Positions 17,646 through 25,174 of a DNA stretch of 27,913 bases are shown in pieces. Each line of letters opens with the position of its first letter. Position 1 is the stretch's first letter. The notes under the pieces were generated by a model. It ran no database searches. It saw only the letters and a list, made by a program, of their open reading frames with translations, and was not told where the DNA came from. Origin of the DNA: JASJHI01 sp965371355 (lineage in GTDB: Bacteria > Actinomycetota > Acidimicrobiia > Acidimicrobiales > Ilumatobacteraceae); assembly GCA_965371355.1 (NCBI GenBank), contig CBDUYD010000018.1, positions 1-27,913 of the forward strand, in the 5' to 3' direction. A program made the position numbers and the translations under genes.

Positions 17646-17949
17646 GGGATTCCTCACGCTGAGGTTGGGGATGATCGTTATAGTCGATCACTTGATCTCA
17701 CTGAGAGTAGGTATCGCCGCGCGTTTGCACACTCCTAGTGAGTGTTCTTTCGAGCAGGTGAAGATGACCCTGAGAGAAACCCACAACGTGTGGATGAGTC
17801 TGTGGATAACTCCGGGTCCCGACGGATCCCGGCGGATCCGGGTGTGTGCGGTTCTCGTTCGGACGGGATCCGATCGTCCGGTCCTCTACATCGGATGCTC
17901 TACGCCGATCCGACGCAGCTTCGGGGGTCGAGCGATGCCTGACGCACGG
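17646..17949. other. Convergent parB / cwlM-like spacer with DnaA boxes
   Basis: This 304-bp stretch lies between two genes that converge, and I find no coding sequence in it. It holds two DnaA-box-like sites on the minus strand (17789-17809), three GGATCC hexamers (17824, 17834 and 17866) and an inverted repeat CGGACG-9 nt-CGTCCG at 17860-17880 that might act as a transcription stop for either side. The left third (17665-17710) is the least GC-rich part, with several GATC tetramers. Confidence 0.6.
17789..17809 (-). promoter_or_regulatory. Two DnaA boxes, one perfect
   Basis: TGTGGATAA at 17801-17809 is the exact complement of the consensus TTATCCACA, and TGTGGATGA at 17789-17797 has one mismatch. 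They have the same orientation and start 12 bp apart, the same pitch as the sites upstream of dnaA. I noticed no other perfect TTATCCACA in the window. Confidence 0.7.
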
Positions 17950-18912
17950 TCACTCCGGCACGTACACGGGCGCGACCGTCCACCCGCTCATCGAGTCGAC
18001 GATCGCACCGCTGATCGCGTCGGTCGAGTTGACGACCTCGCGCACCGGACCGAGCGAGCACAGCACCGCCGGCATCCTCGTCTCGCGGAGTACCGGCAGA
18101 CGCATGCCGTGCAGACTCGGGGGTCCACCCAGCACCGTGGACAGTTCGGCCGCGATCAACGTCGCCAGCGAGCGGCCACCGATCGACTCGAACGCCGGGA
18201 CCGCGAAGTAGGACACGGTCGAGGTCGCTTCCGCGAGCGCCTCGAATCCGACGTACACGCTGGCCCCGAACCTGTTCGCCGCCGCCGCCTGAGCGGGCGC
18301 TTCGTATTCATCGGTCGACATCACGGTCGCACCACGCTCGCGCAGCGCCCTCGCCGTCGAGCGGGCGATGGCGCTGAGACCGCCGAACTGCCCCACGACG
18401 ATGCGCAGCGACGAGAGCGAGCCCCCACCCGACGCCATCGACTCGCGCACCGATGCAACGCCGGGTCCGGTACCGCTCTGGCGCCCGAGGAGTTCGAGCA
18501 TGCGGACCGTCTTGGGGCCGCAGATTCCGTCGGCAGCGAGACCGCAGTTGCGCTGGAAGTCCGAGAGGGCGCGCGTGGTCGCCGGACCGAGAATGCCGTC
18601 GGGTCGTCCACAGTCGAAGCCGAGGTGGCTCATCATGGACTGCAACGCCGAGACGTCGTCACCCCGCAACTGCGGAGCCGTCAGGACGAGCAGGCGATCA
18701 CCGAGCTTCCAACCGGCCTCGATCAGCGCCAGCCAGGTCTGCTCATCGCATTCACCGCTGATGCGGAGGCCGCGGGCACCCTGAAACCCGCGCACGGACG
18801 CGGTCGTCGAAGCACAGAACGTGCCGGCTTCTGTGGTGGGCGGCGCGAATCCAGCCGCCGCCAGGCGGCGCTGGAGGTCGTATACCGCCTCGCCCTGCTG
18901 ACCTCGCGTCAG
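17950..18912 (-). CDS. CwlM-like protein: two peptidoglycan-binding domains plus degenerate amidase domain
   Basis: From the N-terminus it has a peptidoglycan-binding-type domain (about residues 1-60, TRGQQGEAVYDLQRRLAAAG ... ECDEQTW), a second one (about 75-140, GDDVSALQSMMSHLG ... GICGPKTVRML), and an Amidase_3 fold to the end (VRIVVGQFGG-type start, then RALRERGATVM, ANRFGASVYVGFEA, LRETRMPAVLCSLGP). No signal peptide is visible, so it is probably cytoplasmic. The His and Glu positions that bind zinc in active amidases are replaced. The first domain lies upstream of the first ordinary start (GTG at 18795); the only plausible start I find is a CTG at 18912, overlapping the trxA stop by 4 nt. 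Position next to trxA and parB matches mycobacterial CwlM (Rv3915), a regulator of MurA; at 320 residues it is shorter. Function is inferred. Confidence 0.8.
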   Translation of the reverse strand: MTRGQQGEAVYDLQRRLAAAGFAPPTTEAGTFCASTTASVRGFQGARGLRISGECDEQTWLALIEAGWKLGDRLLVLTAPQLRGDDVSALQSMMSHLGFDCGRPDGILGPATTRALSDFQRNCGLAADGICGPKTVRMLELLGRQSGTGPGVASVRESMASGGGSLSSLRIVVGQFGGLSAIARSTARALRERGATVMSTDEYEAPAQAAAANRFGASVYVGFEALAEATSTVSYFAVPAFESIGGRSLATLIAAELSTVLGGPPSLHGMRLPVLRETRMPAVLCSLGPVREVVNSTDAISGAIVDSMSGWTVAPVYVPE

Positions 18913-19247
18913 TGGGAAGTGGCCAGGAATTCGTCGAGCTCCTGCAACAGGGCGCCCTTGCTCCTGGCGCCGACCAGACGCTTCGAGACCTCTCCTCGAT
19001 CGAAGACGAGCAACGTGGGGATGCTCATGACACTGAACTTCATGGCGACGTCGGGGCTCTGGTCGACGTCGAGCTTGGCGACCGTGATGTGGTCACCGTG
19101 CTCGGCGGCGATCTCTTGGAGCATCGGGGCGATCTGCTTGCACGGTCCGCACCACTCGGCCCAGAAGTCGACGATCACCGGCCGGTCGGAGGCGGCGATC
19201 GTCTCATCGAAGGTCGCCGTGGTGAGTTCGACGATTCCGTTTGCCAT
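18909..19247 (-). CDS. trxA: Thioredoxin
   Basis: A 112-residue thioredoxin with the active site WCGPCK (Cys33 and Cys36 region), preceded by VIVDFWAE, and the cis-proline loop SIPTLLVF. It reduces protein disulfides in the cytoplasm and is recharged by the thioredoxin reductase encoded just upstream. The ATG at 19247 has AAAGGA 8 nt before it. It follows trxB by 149 bp, and its stop appears to overlap the start of the CwlM-like gene. Confidence 0.97.
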   Translation of the reverse strand: MANGIVELTTATFDETIAASDRPVIVDFWAEWCGPCKQIAPMLQEIAAEHGDHITVAKLDVDQSPDVAMKFSVMSIPTLLVFDRGEVSKRLVGARSKGALLQELDEFLATSH

Positions 19248-19396
19248 GGAGAGGTTCCTTTCGGGGGATGACCCGACCGTTGTCGAGCCAGCACGTGGTC
19301 AGGAGCTGAAACCACCGTCGCTGGTCGGGTATTCCCGCTGCGTAGTGTATGGGTACGCGGCCGATACTTCGTGCATCGGGTCCGCCCGATACAGCC

Positions 19397-20350
19397 TCAG
19401 TGCGCGACGTTCGCCTCGAGCCAGCGCTCTGCGTCGATCGCCGCCATGCAGCCCGAGCCGGCGGCGGTGATCGCTTGGCGGTAGACGTGATCCTGCACGT
19501 CACCGCACGCGAACACGCCATCGACATCGGTGTACGACGAATCCGGCTTCGTGATCAGGTAGCCGGTGTCGGCCTCCATCTCGAGTTGACCGCTGAACAG
19601 GTCGGTGTTCGGTCGATGGCCGATGGCGATGAACAACCCGGTCACATCGACCGTCGAGCGCTTACCGTCGTGCACGTCCTCGACGACGATGCCCTCGACC
19701 CTCTCGTCTCCGAGGACCTCGACGACCGTGCTGTTCCAGAGGAACTCGATCTTCGGATTGTCGAAAGCCCGCTGCTGCATGATCTTCGATGCACGGAGTT
19801 CGTCGCGGCGATGCACGAGCAACACCTTGTCGGCGAACTTCGTGAGGAAGCCCGCCTCTTCGAGCGCCGAATCGCCGCCGCCGACGACCGCGATCTCCTG
19901 ACCGCGGAAGAAGAAGCCGTCGCAGGTCGCGCACGTCGACAGTCCGTGGCCGATCAGACGCTCCTCGGCGGGGAGGCCGAGCATCAGCGACTGGGCGCCC
20001 GTGCTCACGATGACCGACTGTGCGAGATGCAGTTCGTCGCCTACCCATACCTTGAACGGTCGCTCGGAGAAATCGACCCGTGTCGCCTTCTCGGTGCGGA
20101 TCTCGGTTCCGAACCGCTCGGCCTGGGCGCGCATCTGCTGCATCAGTTCGGGTCCCATGACGCCGTCGGGGAAGCCGGGATAGTTCTCGACGTCGGTGGT
20201 CAGCATCAGCTGCCCACCGGGCTGGTCGCTCGTACTCGAGGGTTCACCTTCGAGCAGTAGCGGATCGAGGCTGGCCCGTGCGGAGTAGATCGCGGCGGTG
20301 AGACCCGCGGGACCGGAACCGATGATGATGACTTGGCGGACGCTGGTCAT
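19397..20350 (-). CDS. trxB: Thioredoxin reductase
   Basis: A 317-residue flavoenzyme that passes electrons from NADPH via FAD and a Cys pair to thioredoxin. The FAD-binding motif GSGPAGLTAAIYSARA is at the N-terminus, the redox-active CATCDGFFF in the middle, the NADPH motif VVGGGDSALEEA follows with HRRDELRAS, and the FAD C-terminal motif is DGVFACGDVQDHVYRQ. The open frame runs further upstream, but similarity starts at MTSVRQVIIIG, so the ATG at 20350 is used. It lies 26 bp after a small membrane-protein gene. Confidence 0.97.
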   Translation of the reverse strand: MTSVRQVIIIGSGPAGLTAAIYSARASLDPLLLEGEPSSTSDQPGGQLMLTTDVENYPGFPDGVMGPELMQQMRAQAERFGTEIRTEKATRVDFSERPFKVWVGDELHLAQSVIVSTGAQSLMLGLPAEERLIGHGLSTCATCDGFFFRGQEIAVVGGGDSALEEAGFLTKFADKVLLVHRRDELRASKIMQQRAFDNPKIEFLWNSTVVEVLGDERVEGIVVEDVHDGKRSTVDVTGLFIAIGHRPNTDLFSGQLEMEADTGYLITKPDSSYTDVDGVFACGDVQDHVYRQAITAAGSGCMAAIDAERWLEANVAH

Positions 20351-20376
20351 GTGGACGGAGTCATGGGGACGAGCGG

Positions 20377-20697
20377 TCAGGCGCGGGCGTTGCGCTTGCT
20401 GAAGAGCACAATTCCGGCGATGCAGATCAATCCGCCCACGATGAGATAGCTCAGGTACACCGCGCGCGCCGGTGTGACCCACACGTCGAGCAGTGCCTGC
20501 GTGGCGCGCAGGAGTCCAAGGATGAGGAGCACCAGGGTGAACACGCCGAGGAACGCCGCGATGATGCCGAACACGAGCCCGCGAGCCGCGTAGATCACCG
20601 GCACGGTCGTCTTGTCGCGGACCGCGTCGACCGTTCGAACGACGGTCTCGGTCATCTCGTCTGCCCAGTTCGGGTCGGTCAGCGGATTTCCCGGCAT
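20377..20697 (-). CDS. Small two-span membrane protein of unknown function
   Basis: A 106-residue product starting MPGNPLTDPNWADEMTETV with an amphipathic stretch (about residues 15-33), then two hydrophobic helices (about 38-65 and 80-99) and a basic end KRNARA. It resembles holin-like or phage-holin-superfamily helper proteins only in shape; I do not recognise a specific family. The ATG at 20697 lies 157 bp after the anti-sigma gene and the stop is 26 bp before trxB, so it is probably transcribed with trxB. No Shine-Dalgarno sequence is seen. Confidence 0.8.
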   Translation of the reverse strand: MPGNPLTDPNWADEMTETVVRTVDAVRDKTTVPVIYAARGLVFGIIAAFLGVFTLVLLILGLLRATQALLDVWVTPARAVYLSYLIVGGLICIAGIVLFSKRNARA

Positions 20698-20854
20698 GGT
20701 GCGGGAGGATAGCCGGGACGAGCCCCGCGCACCATCGGCGGAGAGCGGCCCGTGCAACGTCGAGGGCCCGCCGTCGGGTTGCGCGGAAGATTCGTGCCCG
20801 ATTCCGGCACCACGACCCGACACGGTTGGGTCAAGATCTCGGACTCCGGCGGGG

Positions 20855-21766
20855 TCAGGGGAGCGGCGCCTGCGCGACGACGGCGCAGTTCGAAGGGAGA
20901 TACGCGATGACGAGGTCGTTGTCGGTGTCGATCGCCACGACGACCATGGTCCCCTGGTAGACGGCCGGCCCGACGACGAAGTCGGCGCCGGCACACAACG
21001 GGAAGTCGGTGGACGGACTATCGGGCGCGACGGTTGAGGCGGTCTCGCGCGGCGCGACGTCCTCGACCGGTGGGGCGTCGCCGACCGGTGGGGCGTCGCC
21101 CGTGCCCTCGATGATGTTCCCGTCGTCGTCGAGCGCATCGGAGCCGTACACGGCGAGCTGGTCCGGGTCGCTCAACTCCTCGAGACCCGCCTCGGGAGGT
21201 GGTGCCCCGTCGGCGGAGGAATCGGCCTCGGTGTCGGTGTCGGAGATGTCCTCGCTCGGCTCGAGCGAGGGGTCGGTGGTCGCCGCGTCCGAGGCGAGCG
21301 TCGCGACGGCGGCGGTCTGCTGGTCGGCCTCGGTGGCCGCGTCCGAGCCATCGTCGCCGGTGAGGCTGCGCAGCGTGAGGCCGCCGGCGAGGAGAACGAC
21401 CAGGCTCGCGGCTGCGGCGAGGATCCATCCGGTCGACATCGAGCCGCGTCGCTCGCGAGGAGGGGGGGCCGAGATCGAAGCGGCCGCGGCGGCCGTGATC
21501 GGGTCGATGCCCGTCGCCGCGGCGCCTCGCTGGGAACCGTTGCGTTCGGCTTCGGGCAGTCGATCCCACGTGCCGAGGGCGGCGGCGAGATGCGCTTCAC
21601 GCGCCGAGATGATCGGAGGATCGATGTCGCCCACGACCGCTCGGACCTGGCGGAGCCGCTCGACCTCGGCCAGCGCTTCGGGGTCACCCTCGACGCCGGC
21701 GATCTCCTCGGCGGTGGCTTCACCGTCGAGGTACGCGCTCGCGAGGGAGGTGAGGTCGTCGGTCAT
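20855..21766 (-). CDS. Putative membrane-anchored anti-sigma factor
   Basis: A 303-residue protein with one membrane helix (about residues 113-134, WILAAAASLVVLLAGGLTL). The cytoplasmic part begins MTDDLTSLASAYLDGEATAEE and ends in a helical EREAHLAAAL-like region, a layout typical of anti-sigma proteins, but it lacks the HxxxCxxC zinc motif. Outside the membrane is an acidic, Ser/Thr/Pro/Ala-rich stretch with a short tandem repeat (GDAPPVGDAPPVEDVAP) and a C-terminal globular piece with two Cys (CAGADF and SNCAVV). Its start overlaps the sigma-factor stop by 4 nt (ATGA), so the pair is translationally coupled. It is in the position of RsmA downstream of SigM in mycobacteria. The role as anti-sigma factor is inferred. 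Confidence 0.85.
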   Translation of the reverse strand: MTDDLTSLASAYLDGEATAEEIAGVEGDPEALAEVERLRQVRAVVGDIDPPIISAREAHLAAALGTWDRLPEAERNGSQRGAAATGIDPITAAAAASISAPPPRERRGSMSTGWILAAAASLVVLLAGGLTLRSLTGDDGSDAATEADQQTAAVATLASDAATTDPSLEPSEDISDTDTEADSSADGAPPPEAGLEELSDPDQLAVYGSDALDDDGNIIEGTGDAPPVGDAPPVEDVAPRETASTVAPDSPSTDFPLCAGADFVVGPAVYQGTMVVVAIDTDNDLVIAYLPSNCAVVAQAPLP

Positions 21767-22383
21767 GTCGGTTCGTTTGGACGTAGTGAGTCGGTCTCGT
21801 TGTTCCCGTCATCGGGAATCGGTGGTAGATCTTCCAGCCGCAGTCGCTTCGCCAGCATCGCGCGACCGCGGGCGATTCGCGACTTCACCGTGCCGACGGG
21901 GATGTCGAGCACCGAGGCGATCTCTGCGTAGTCGAGGTCGATCACGTCTCGTAGCGTGACCGCTACCCGGAACTCGTCGGACAGTTCGGCCATCGCCTCG
22001 TCGATCGCCAAGCGGTCGGCGACGACGTCGATGCGGCGTGCGGCGTTTGGATCGGTCGGCTCCCGCGGCCACTCGTCGTCGGGATCGGCAACCGCGAGAA
22101 GGGGTCGCCGTCGGCGCTTGCGCAACTCGTCGAGGGCAGCGTTCGTGGCGATCCGGTAGGCCCACGTTCCGAACGCCGAGTTCCCGTCGAACCGCGGCAG
22201 CCCGCGTGCGATCTTGATCAATGCCTCCTGGGTCGCGTCGTCGGCGTCGCGGGTGCCACCCGCGATCCGGCGACAGACCGCATGGATCCGGTCGTAGTGG
22301 CGCCGCAGTAGTTGATCGAGCGCGGCGCGATCGCCCTGCTGCGCCGCTTTGACGAGGGCCGCATCGTCGATCTCGCCGGGCAT
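21763..22383 (-). CDS. ECF-type RNA polymerase sigma factor (SigM-like)
   Basis: A 206-residue extracytoplasmic-function sigma factor. Region 2 spans AALDQLLRRHYDRIHAVCRR to AFGTWAYRIATNAALDELRK (with the DADDATQEALIKIARGL core-binding helix), and region 4 spans ELSDEFRVAVTLRDVIDLDY to the helix-turn-helix IASVLDIPVGTVKSRIARGR. The ATG at 22383 lies 1 nt after the kinase stop codon; a longer frame overlaps the kinase and is not needed. It is upstream of its likely anti-sigma partner with a 4-nt overlap. Position between the envelope genes and trxB matches mycobacterial sigM (Rv3911). Its target genes are unknown. Confidence 0.95.
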   Translation of the reverse strand: MPGEIDDAALVKAAQQGDRAALDQLLRRHYDRIHAVCRRIAGGTRDADDATQEALIKIARGLPRFDGNSAFGTWAYRIATNAALDELRKRRRRPLLAVADPDDEWPREPTDPNAARRIDVVADRLAIDEAMAELSDEFRVAVTLRDVIDLDYAEIASVLDIPVGTVKSRIARGRAMLAKRLRLEDLPPIPDDGNNETDSLRPNEPT

Positions 22384-22384
22384 G

Positions 22385-24238
22385 TCAGCTCGACAGAGCG
22401 ATCTCACCGAGTCGGCCGCGGAACGGGTTCGCCCCGCTGCACGCACTGTCGCTGCCGAGTTCGCTGAGGAGGAGGAGGACATGGCGCGCCGGGGTTGCCG
22501 GATCCGCCGACACGATGGTCGCCGGATCGGGGCCGAACGCCTTGGTTCCCAGTTCGGGGCCCCACCCGCCGAGCGAGTCGGGGATCTTCTCGGCGTCGGT
22601 GCTGAAGAACTGGAGCTGGTAAGGGCCGCTCATGACGTCGACCATGATCGCCTGTTGCGTCGGGGCGTCGAACGAGACGACGAGTCCGACGCCCGCTTTG
22701 GCTCCCATGAACCGCGATGAGTAGCAGACCGTGCGCCACGCGGTCTCGGGATTGCCGTCGGCGAGCGCGACTATGGCTTCGGCGTCGTTCTCCTCGCCGT
22801 CGCCATCGGGGTCGTACGCGATCACGCCGACGATTCTCGCGCCGGCGCCGGCCGGCTGCACAGGATCGACATTCTCGGCATCACCGCTCGGGACATCGAC
22901 CTCGACCCCGTCCACGTCATCGACCGCCGCAGCCGCCCCGGGGGCGTCGGATGGGAGCACCGTGGTGGTCGAGGTCGACTCGCCACCGCCGAAGCTGAGA
23001 GTCGCCCAGAGGACCAGGGCGACGACGACGGCTACGGTGATCAGCGCACCGACGACGATGGTCGAGGGTCCCGCCCGGTTGGAGAGCCCCTTGGCCGGAC
23101 GCCCGCGTCGAGGTGCGCCCTTTGACGGCGTCGGATCGGATTGCGGCTCGACCTGACGCGCAGCGGCAGCGGTCGACGACACCGCACCGACCTCGCCGGT
23201 GATGCCGTTCGTCGCCGGTGAGCCGGGCGGCACGGTGACCTGCGACGTCGGTTGCGGTGGCGATTGGCCGGTGCGCGCCGTTCGTCGCCGGTCGGACACC
23301 TGACCGGGCACATCGGAGGGAGCACGCCGGAGACGACCGGTGGGGTTGGGGACGATCGGAGGGCGCTCGAGCGGCGTGTCGTCGATCACCGGGGGCCCCT
23401 CCTCGGCGGCCTGCTTCAGCTTCGCCGAGAGTTCCGCGCCGGTCGCCGGCCGGTGGTCGGGGTTGCGGGCGAGCAGTTGGTGGACCGTGATGACGAGACT
23501 CGTCGGGAGTGTCGCGCGCAGGCGCGTCAGGTCGGTCGGATCGCGTTGCAGGCGGGCGAGTGCGGTGTCGGCGTCGGTCTCGCCGAGGAACGGCACCCTT
23601 CCGGCGAGGCACTCGTACAGCACGAGCCCGAGCGAGTACAGGTCGGCGCGGCCGTCGAGACGTTTGCCGCGGACCTGTTCGGGAGAGAGGTACTTGGCGG
23701 TCCCCATCATCACGTTGTCGCTCGTGAGGTCGTCGTCGCCGTTCAAGCCCTTGGCGATTCCGAAGTCGGTGAGCAGGACGCGACCGCCGGGGGTGATCAT
23801 GATGTTGCCGGGCTTGACGTCTCGGTGGATGAACCCGGCGTCGTGGGCGTTGTCGAGCGCTGCGCCGACACATGTGCCGATGTGGCAGGTGAGCTGGGGA
23901 CTCAGCCGCTTCTTGTTGTTGAGCACCTCGCGCAGCGACTTGCCGTCGATGAACTGCATGACGACCGCCTGGCGGCCCTCGGACTCGAACACATCGTGCA
24001 CGGCGACGATGTTGGGATGGTTGAGGCTCGCCGCCGCAATCGCCTCCCTCCGGAACCGTTCGGCGACGATCGGATCGGAGGCGAGCGACGGTTTCAACCA
24101 CTTGACGGCGACCTTGCGGTCGAGGAGGAGGTCGGTCGCCAGCCAGACCTCTGCCATCCCACCCTGGGCGAGTCGCCGCTGCAGTTCGTATCGCGCGGCG
24201 ATGATCGTGGATGTGGGTGGGGGCGCGGCCGCGGACAT
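22385..24238 (-). CDS. Membrane Ser/Thr protein kinase with extracellular discoidin-like domain
   Basis: A 617-residue protein. The kinase domain (about residues 16-275) has all the catalytic motifs: glycine loop LAQGGMAEVW, Lys46 in KVAVKWL, HRDVKPGN (Asp140), DFG (Asp158) and GTAKYLSPEQ, so it should be active. A Pro-rich linker with basic patches follows, then one membrane helix (about 393-415, IVVGALITVAVVVALVLW). The outer part starts with an acidic stretch and ends in a beta-rich domain (about 468-617) with ALADGNPETAWRT, like F5/8-type discoidin domains that bind glycans. PASTA repeats, usual in this class, are absent. The ATG at 24238 has a weak AGGT upstream. It lies 1 nt before the sigma gene, so kinase, sigma and anti-sigma factors appear to be one operon. 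The substrate is unknown. Confidence 0.92.
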   Translation of the reverse strand: MSAAAPPPTSTIIAARYELQRRLAQGGMAEVWLATDLLLDRKVAVKWLKPSLASDPIVAERFRREAIAAASLNHPNIVAVHDVFESEGRQAVVMQFIDGKSLREVLNNKKRLSPQLTCHIGTCVGAALDNAHDAGFIHRDVKPGNIMITPGGRVLLTDFGIAKGLNGDDDLTSDNVMMGTAKYLSPEQVRGKRLDGRADLYSLGLVLYECLAGRVPFLGETDADTALARLQRDPTDLTRLRATLPTSLVITVHQLLARNPDHRPATGAELSAKLKQAAEEGPPVIDDTPLERPPIVPNPTGRLRRAPSDVPGQVSDRRRTARTGQSPPQPTSQVTVPPGSPATNGITGEVGAVSSTAAAARQVEPQSDPTPSKGAPRRGRPAKGLSNRAGPSTIVVGALITVAVVVALVLWATLSFGGGESTSTTTVLPSDAPGAAAAVDDVDGVEVDVPSGDAENVDPVQPAGAGARIVGVIAYDPDGDGEENDAEAIVALADGNPETAWRTVCYSSRFMGAKAGVGLVVSFDAPTQQAIMVDVMSGPYQLQFFSTDAEKIPDSLGGWGPELGTKAFGPDPATIVSADPATPARHVLLLLSELGSDSACSGANPFRGRLGEIALSS

Positions 24239-24268
24239 GATCGACCTGAACGCTAGTGGGATGGTGCC

Positions 24269-24282
24269 TGCCGGGACCGGCA
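24269..24282. other. Small inverted repeat between degV-like and kinase genes
   Basis: TGCCGG-GA-CCGGCA is a 6-bp perfect inverted repeat just after the DegV stop and 31 bp before the kinase start (transcription right to left). It may form a weak hairpin; no T tract follows, so termination is doubtful. Confidence 0.3.
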
Positions 24283-24286
24283 ATGA

Positions 24287-25162
24287 TCAGGTATTGGGGA
24301 CCACTTCGTGGAAGGCGACCCCGATCGTGCCGCGACCGCCGTGGGTACCGATCACGGGTCCGATCTCGCCGACGACGATCTCTCCGTCGTAGTGTGCGCG
24401 CAACATGTCGACGAACATGTCGACGTCGCTGCAGTCGGCGTGCATCACGGCGAGATTCTCCATCCGGCCGTCGTACTGCTTGACCTGGTCGATCAGGTGG
24501 GCGAGCGCCTTCGATCTGGTGCGCTGCTTGCCGGCCTGCTCGACGACGCCGTTCGAGACCTCGATGATCGGCTTGATCGAGAGTGCGGTGGCGAGCAGGG
24601 CCTTGGCATTGCCGATGCGTCCACCCTTCTTGAGGTTGTCGAGAGTGTCGAGTGCGCCGAACACTCGCGTGCGGTCGACGAGCAGTAGGGCCTGTGCCTC
24701 GACCTCGTCGATCGAGGCACCATCGATGGCGGCGCGTGCGCAGGCCAAGGCGATGGTTCCGAGTCCGATCGTGAGGCTGCGGCTGTCGACGACGCGGATG
24801 TCGAGGTCGAGCGATGTGTCGTCGCCGAGCGAGCGGGCCGCGAGTTGGGCGCTCTGTATCGTCGCCGAGAGGGCGGACGACAGCGAGATGACGAGGATGC
24901 CGGTCGCGCCATCGGCGGCCAGGCGCCTGTAGACGGCCTCGAACTGGCCGGGTGCGGGCGCCGCTGTCTCGGGGAGTGTGGATGAGCCGACGCAGCGCGT
25001 CCAGAACTCGGCGGTCGTGAGTTCCTCGCGATCGATGAACTCCTCGTCTCCGAAGCGGATCGTGAGTGGGACGATCTCGATGCCGAGTTGATCGGCGAGC
25101 TCGGCGGGGAGGTCACACGAACTGTCGGTGACGATGCGAACTGGGCTGTGTGGTGCTGTCAC
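24287..25162 (-). CDS. DegV family fatty-acid-binding protein
   Basis: A 291-residue DegV protein. Motifs are VTDSSCDLPAEL at the start, STLPETAAPAPGQFEAVY, ISLSSALSATIQSAQLAA and VVDSRSLTIGLG, and later LDNLKKGGRI. The family binds long-chain fatty acids and in Firmicutes presents them to a fatty-acid kinase. The GTG at 25162 begins it, 12 bp after DUF6049 stops. Its presence in an envelope-gene cluster may reflect a role in lipid supply, but that is a guess; a stable link cannot be shown from here. Confidence 0.93.
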   Translation of the reverse strand: MTAPHSPVRIVTDSSCDLPAELADQLGIEIVPLTIRFGDEEFIDREELTTAEFWTRCVGSSTLPETAAPAPGQFEAVYRRLAADGATGILVISLSSALSATIQSAQLAARSLGDDTSLDLDIRVVDSRSLTIGLGTIALACARAAIDGASIDEVEAQALLLVDRTRVFGALDTLDNLKKGGRIGNAKALLATALSIKPIIEVSNGVVEQAGKQRTRSKALAHLIDQVKQYDGRMENLAVMHADCSDVDMFVDMLRAHYDGEIVVGEIGPVIGTHGGRGTIGVAFHEVVPNT

Positions 25163-25174
25163 GAGCGATGAATA

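Noticed and set aside
17263..19470. 735-codon plus-strand open frame over parB, spacer, cwlM-like and trxA
   Set aside because: It crosses several genes in a different frame or strand and has no domain; chance opening in high-GC DNA.
24977..24985. TGTGGATGA DnaA-box-like sequence in the DegV gene
   Set aside because: Isolated one-mismatch copy inside a coding region with no partner; expected by chance.
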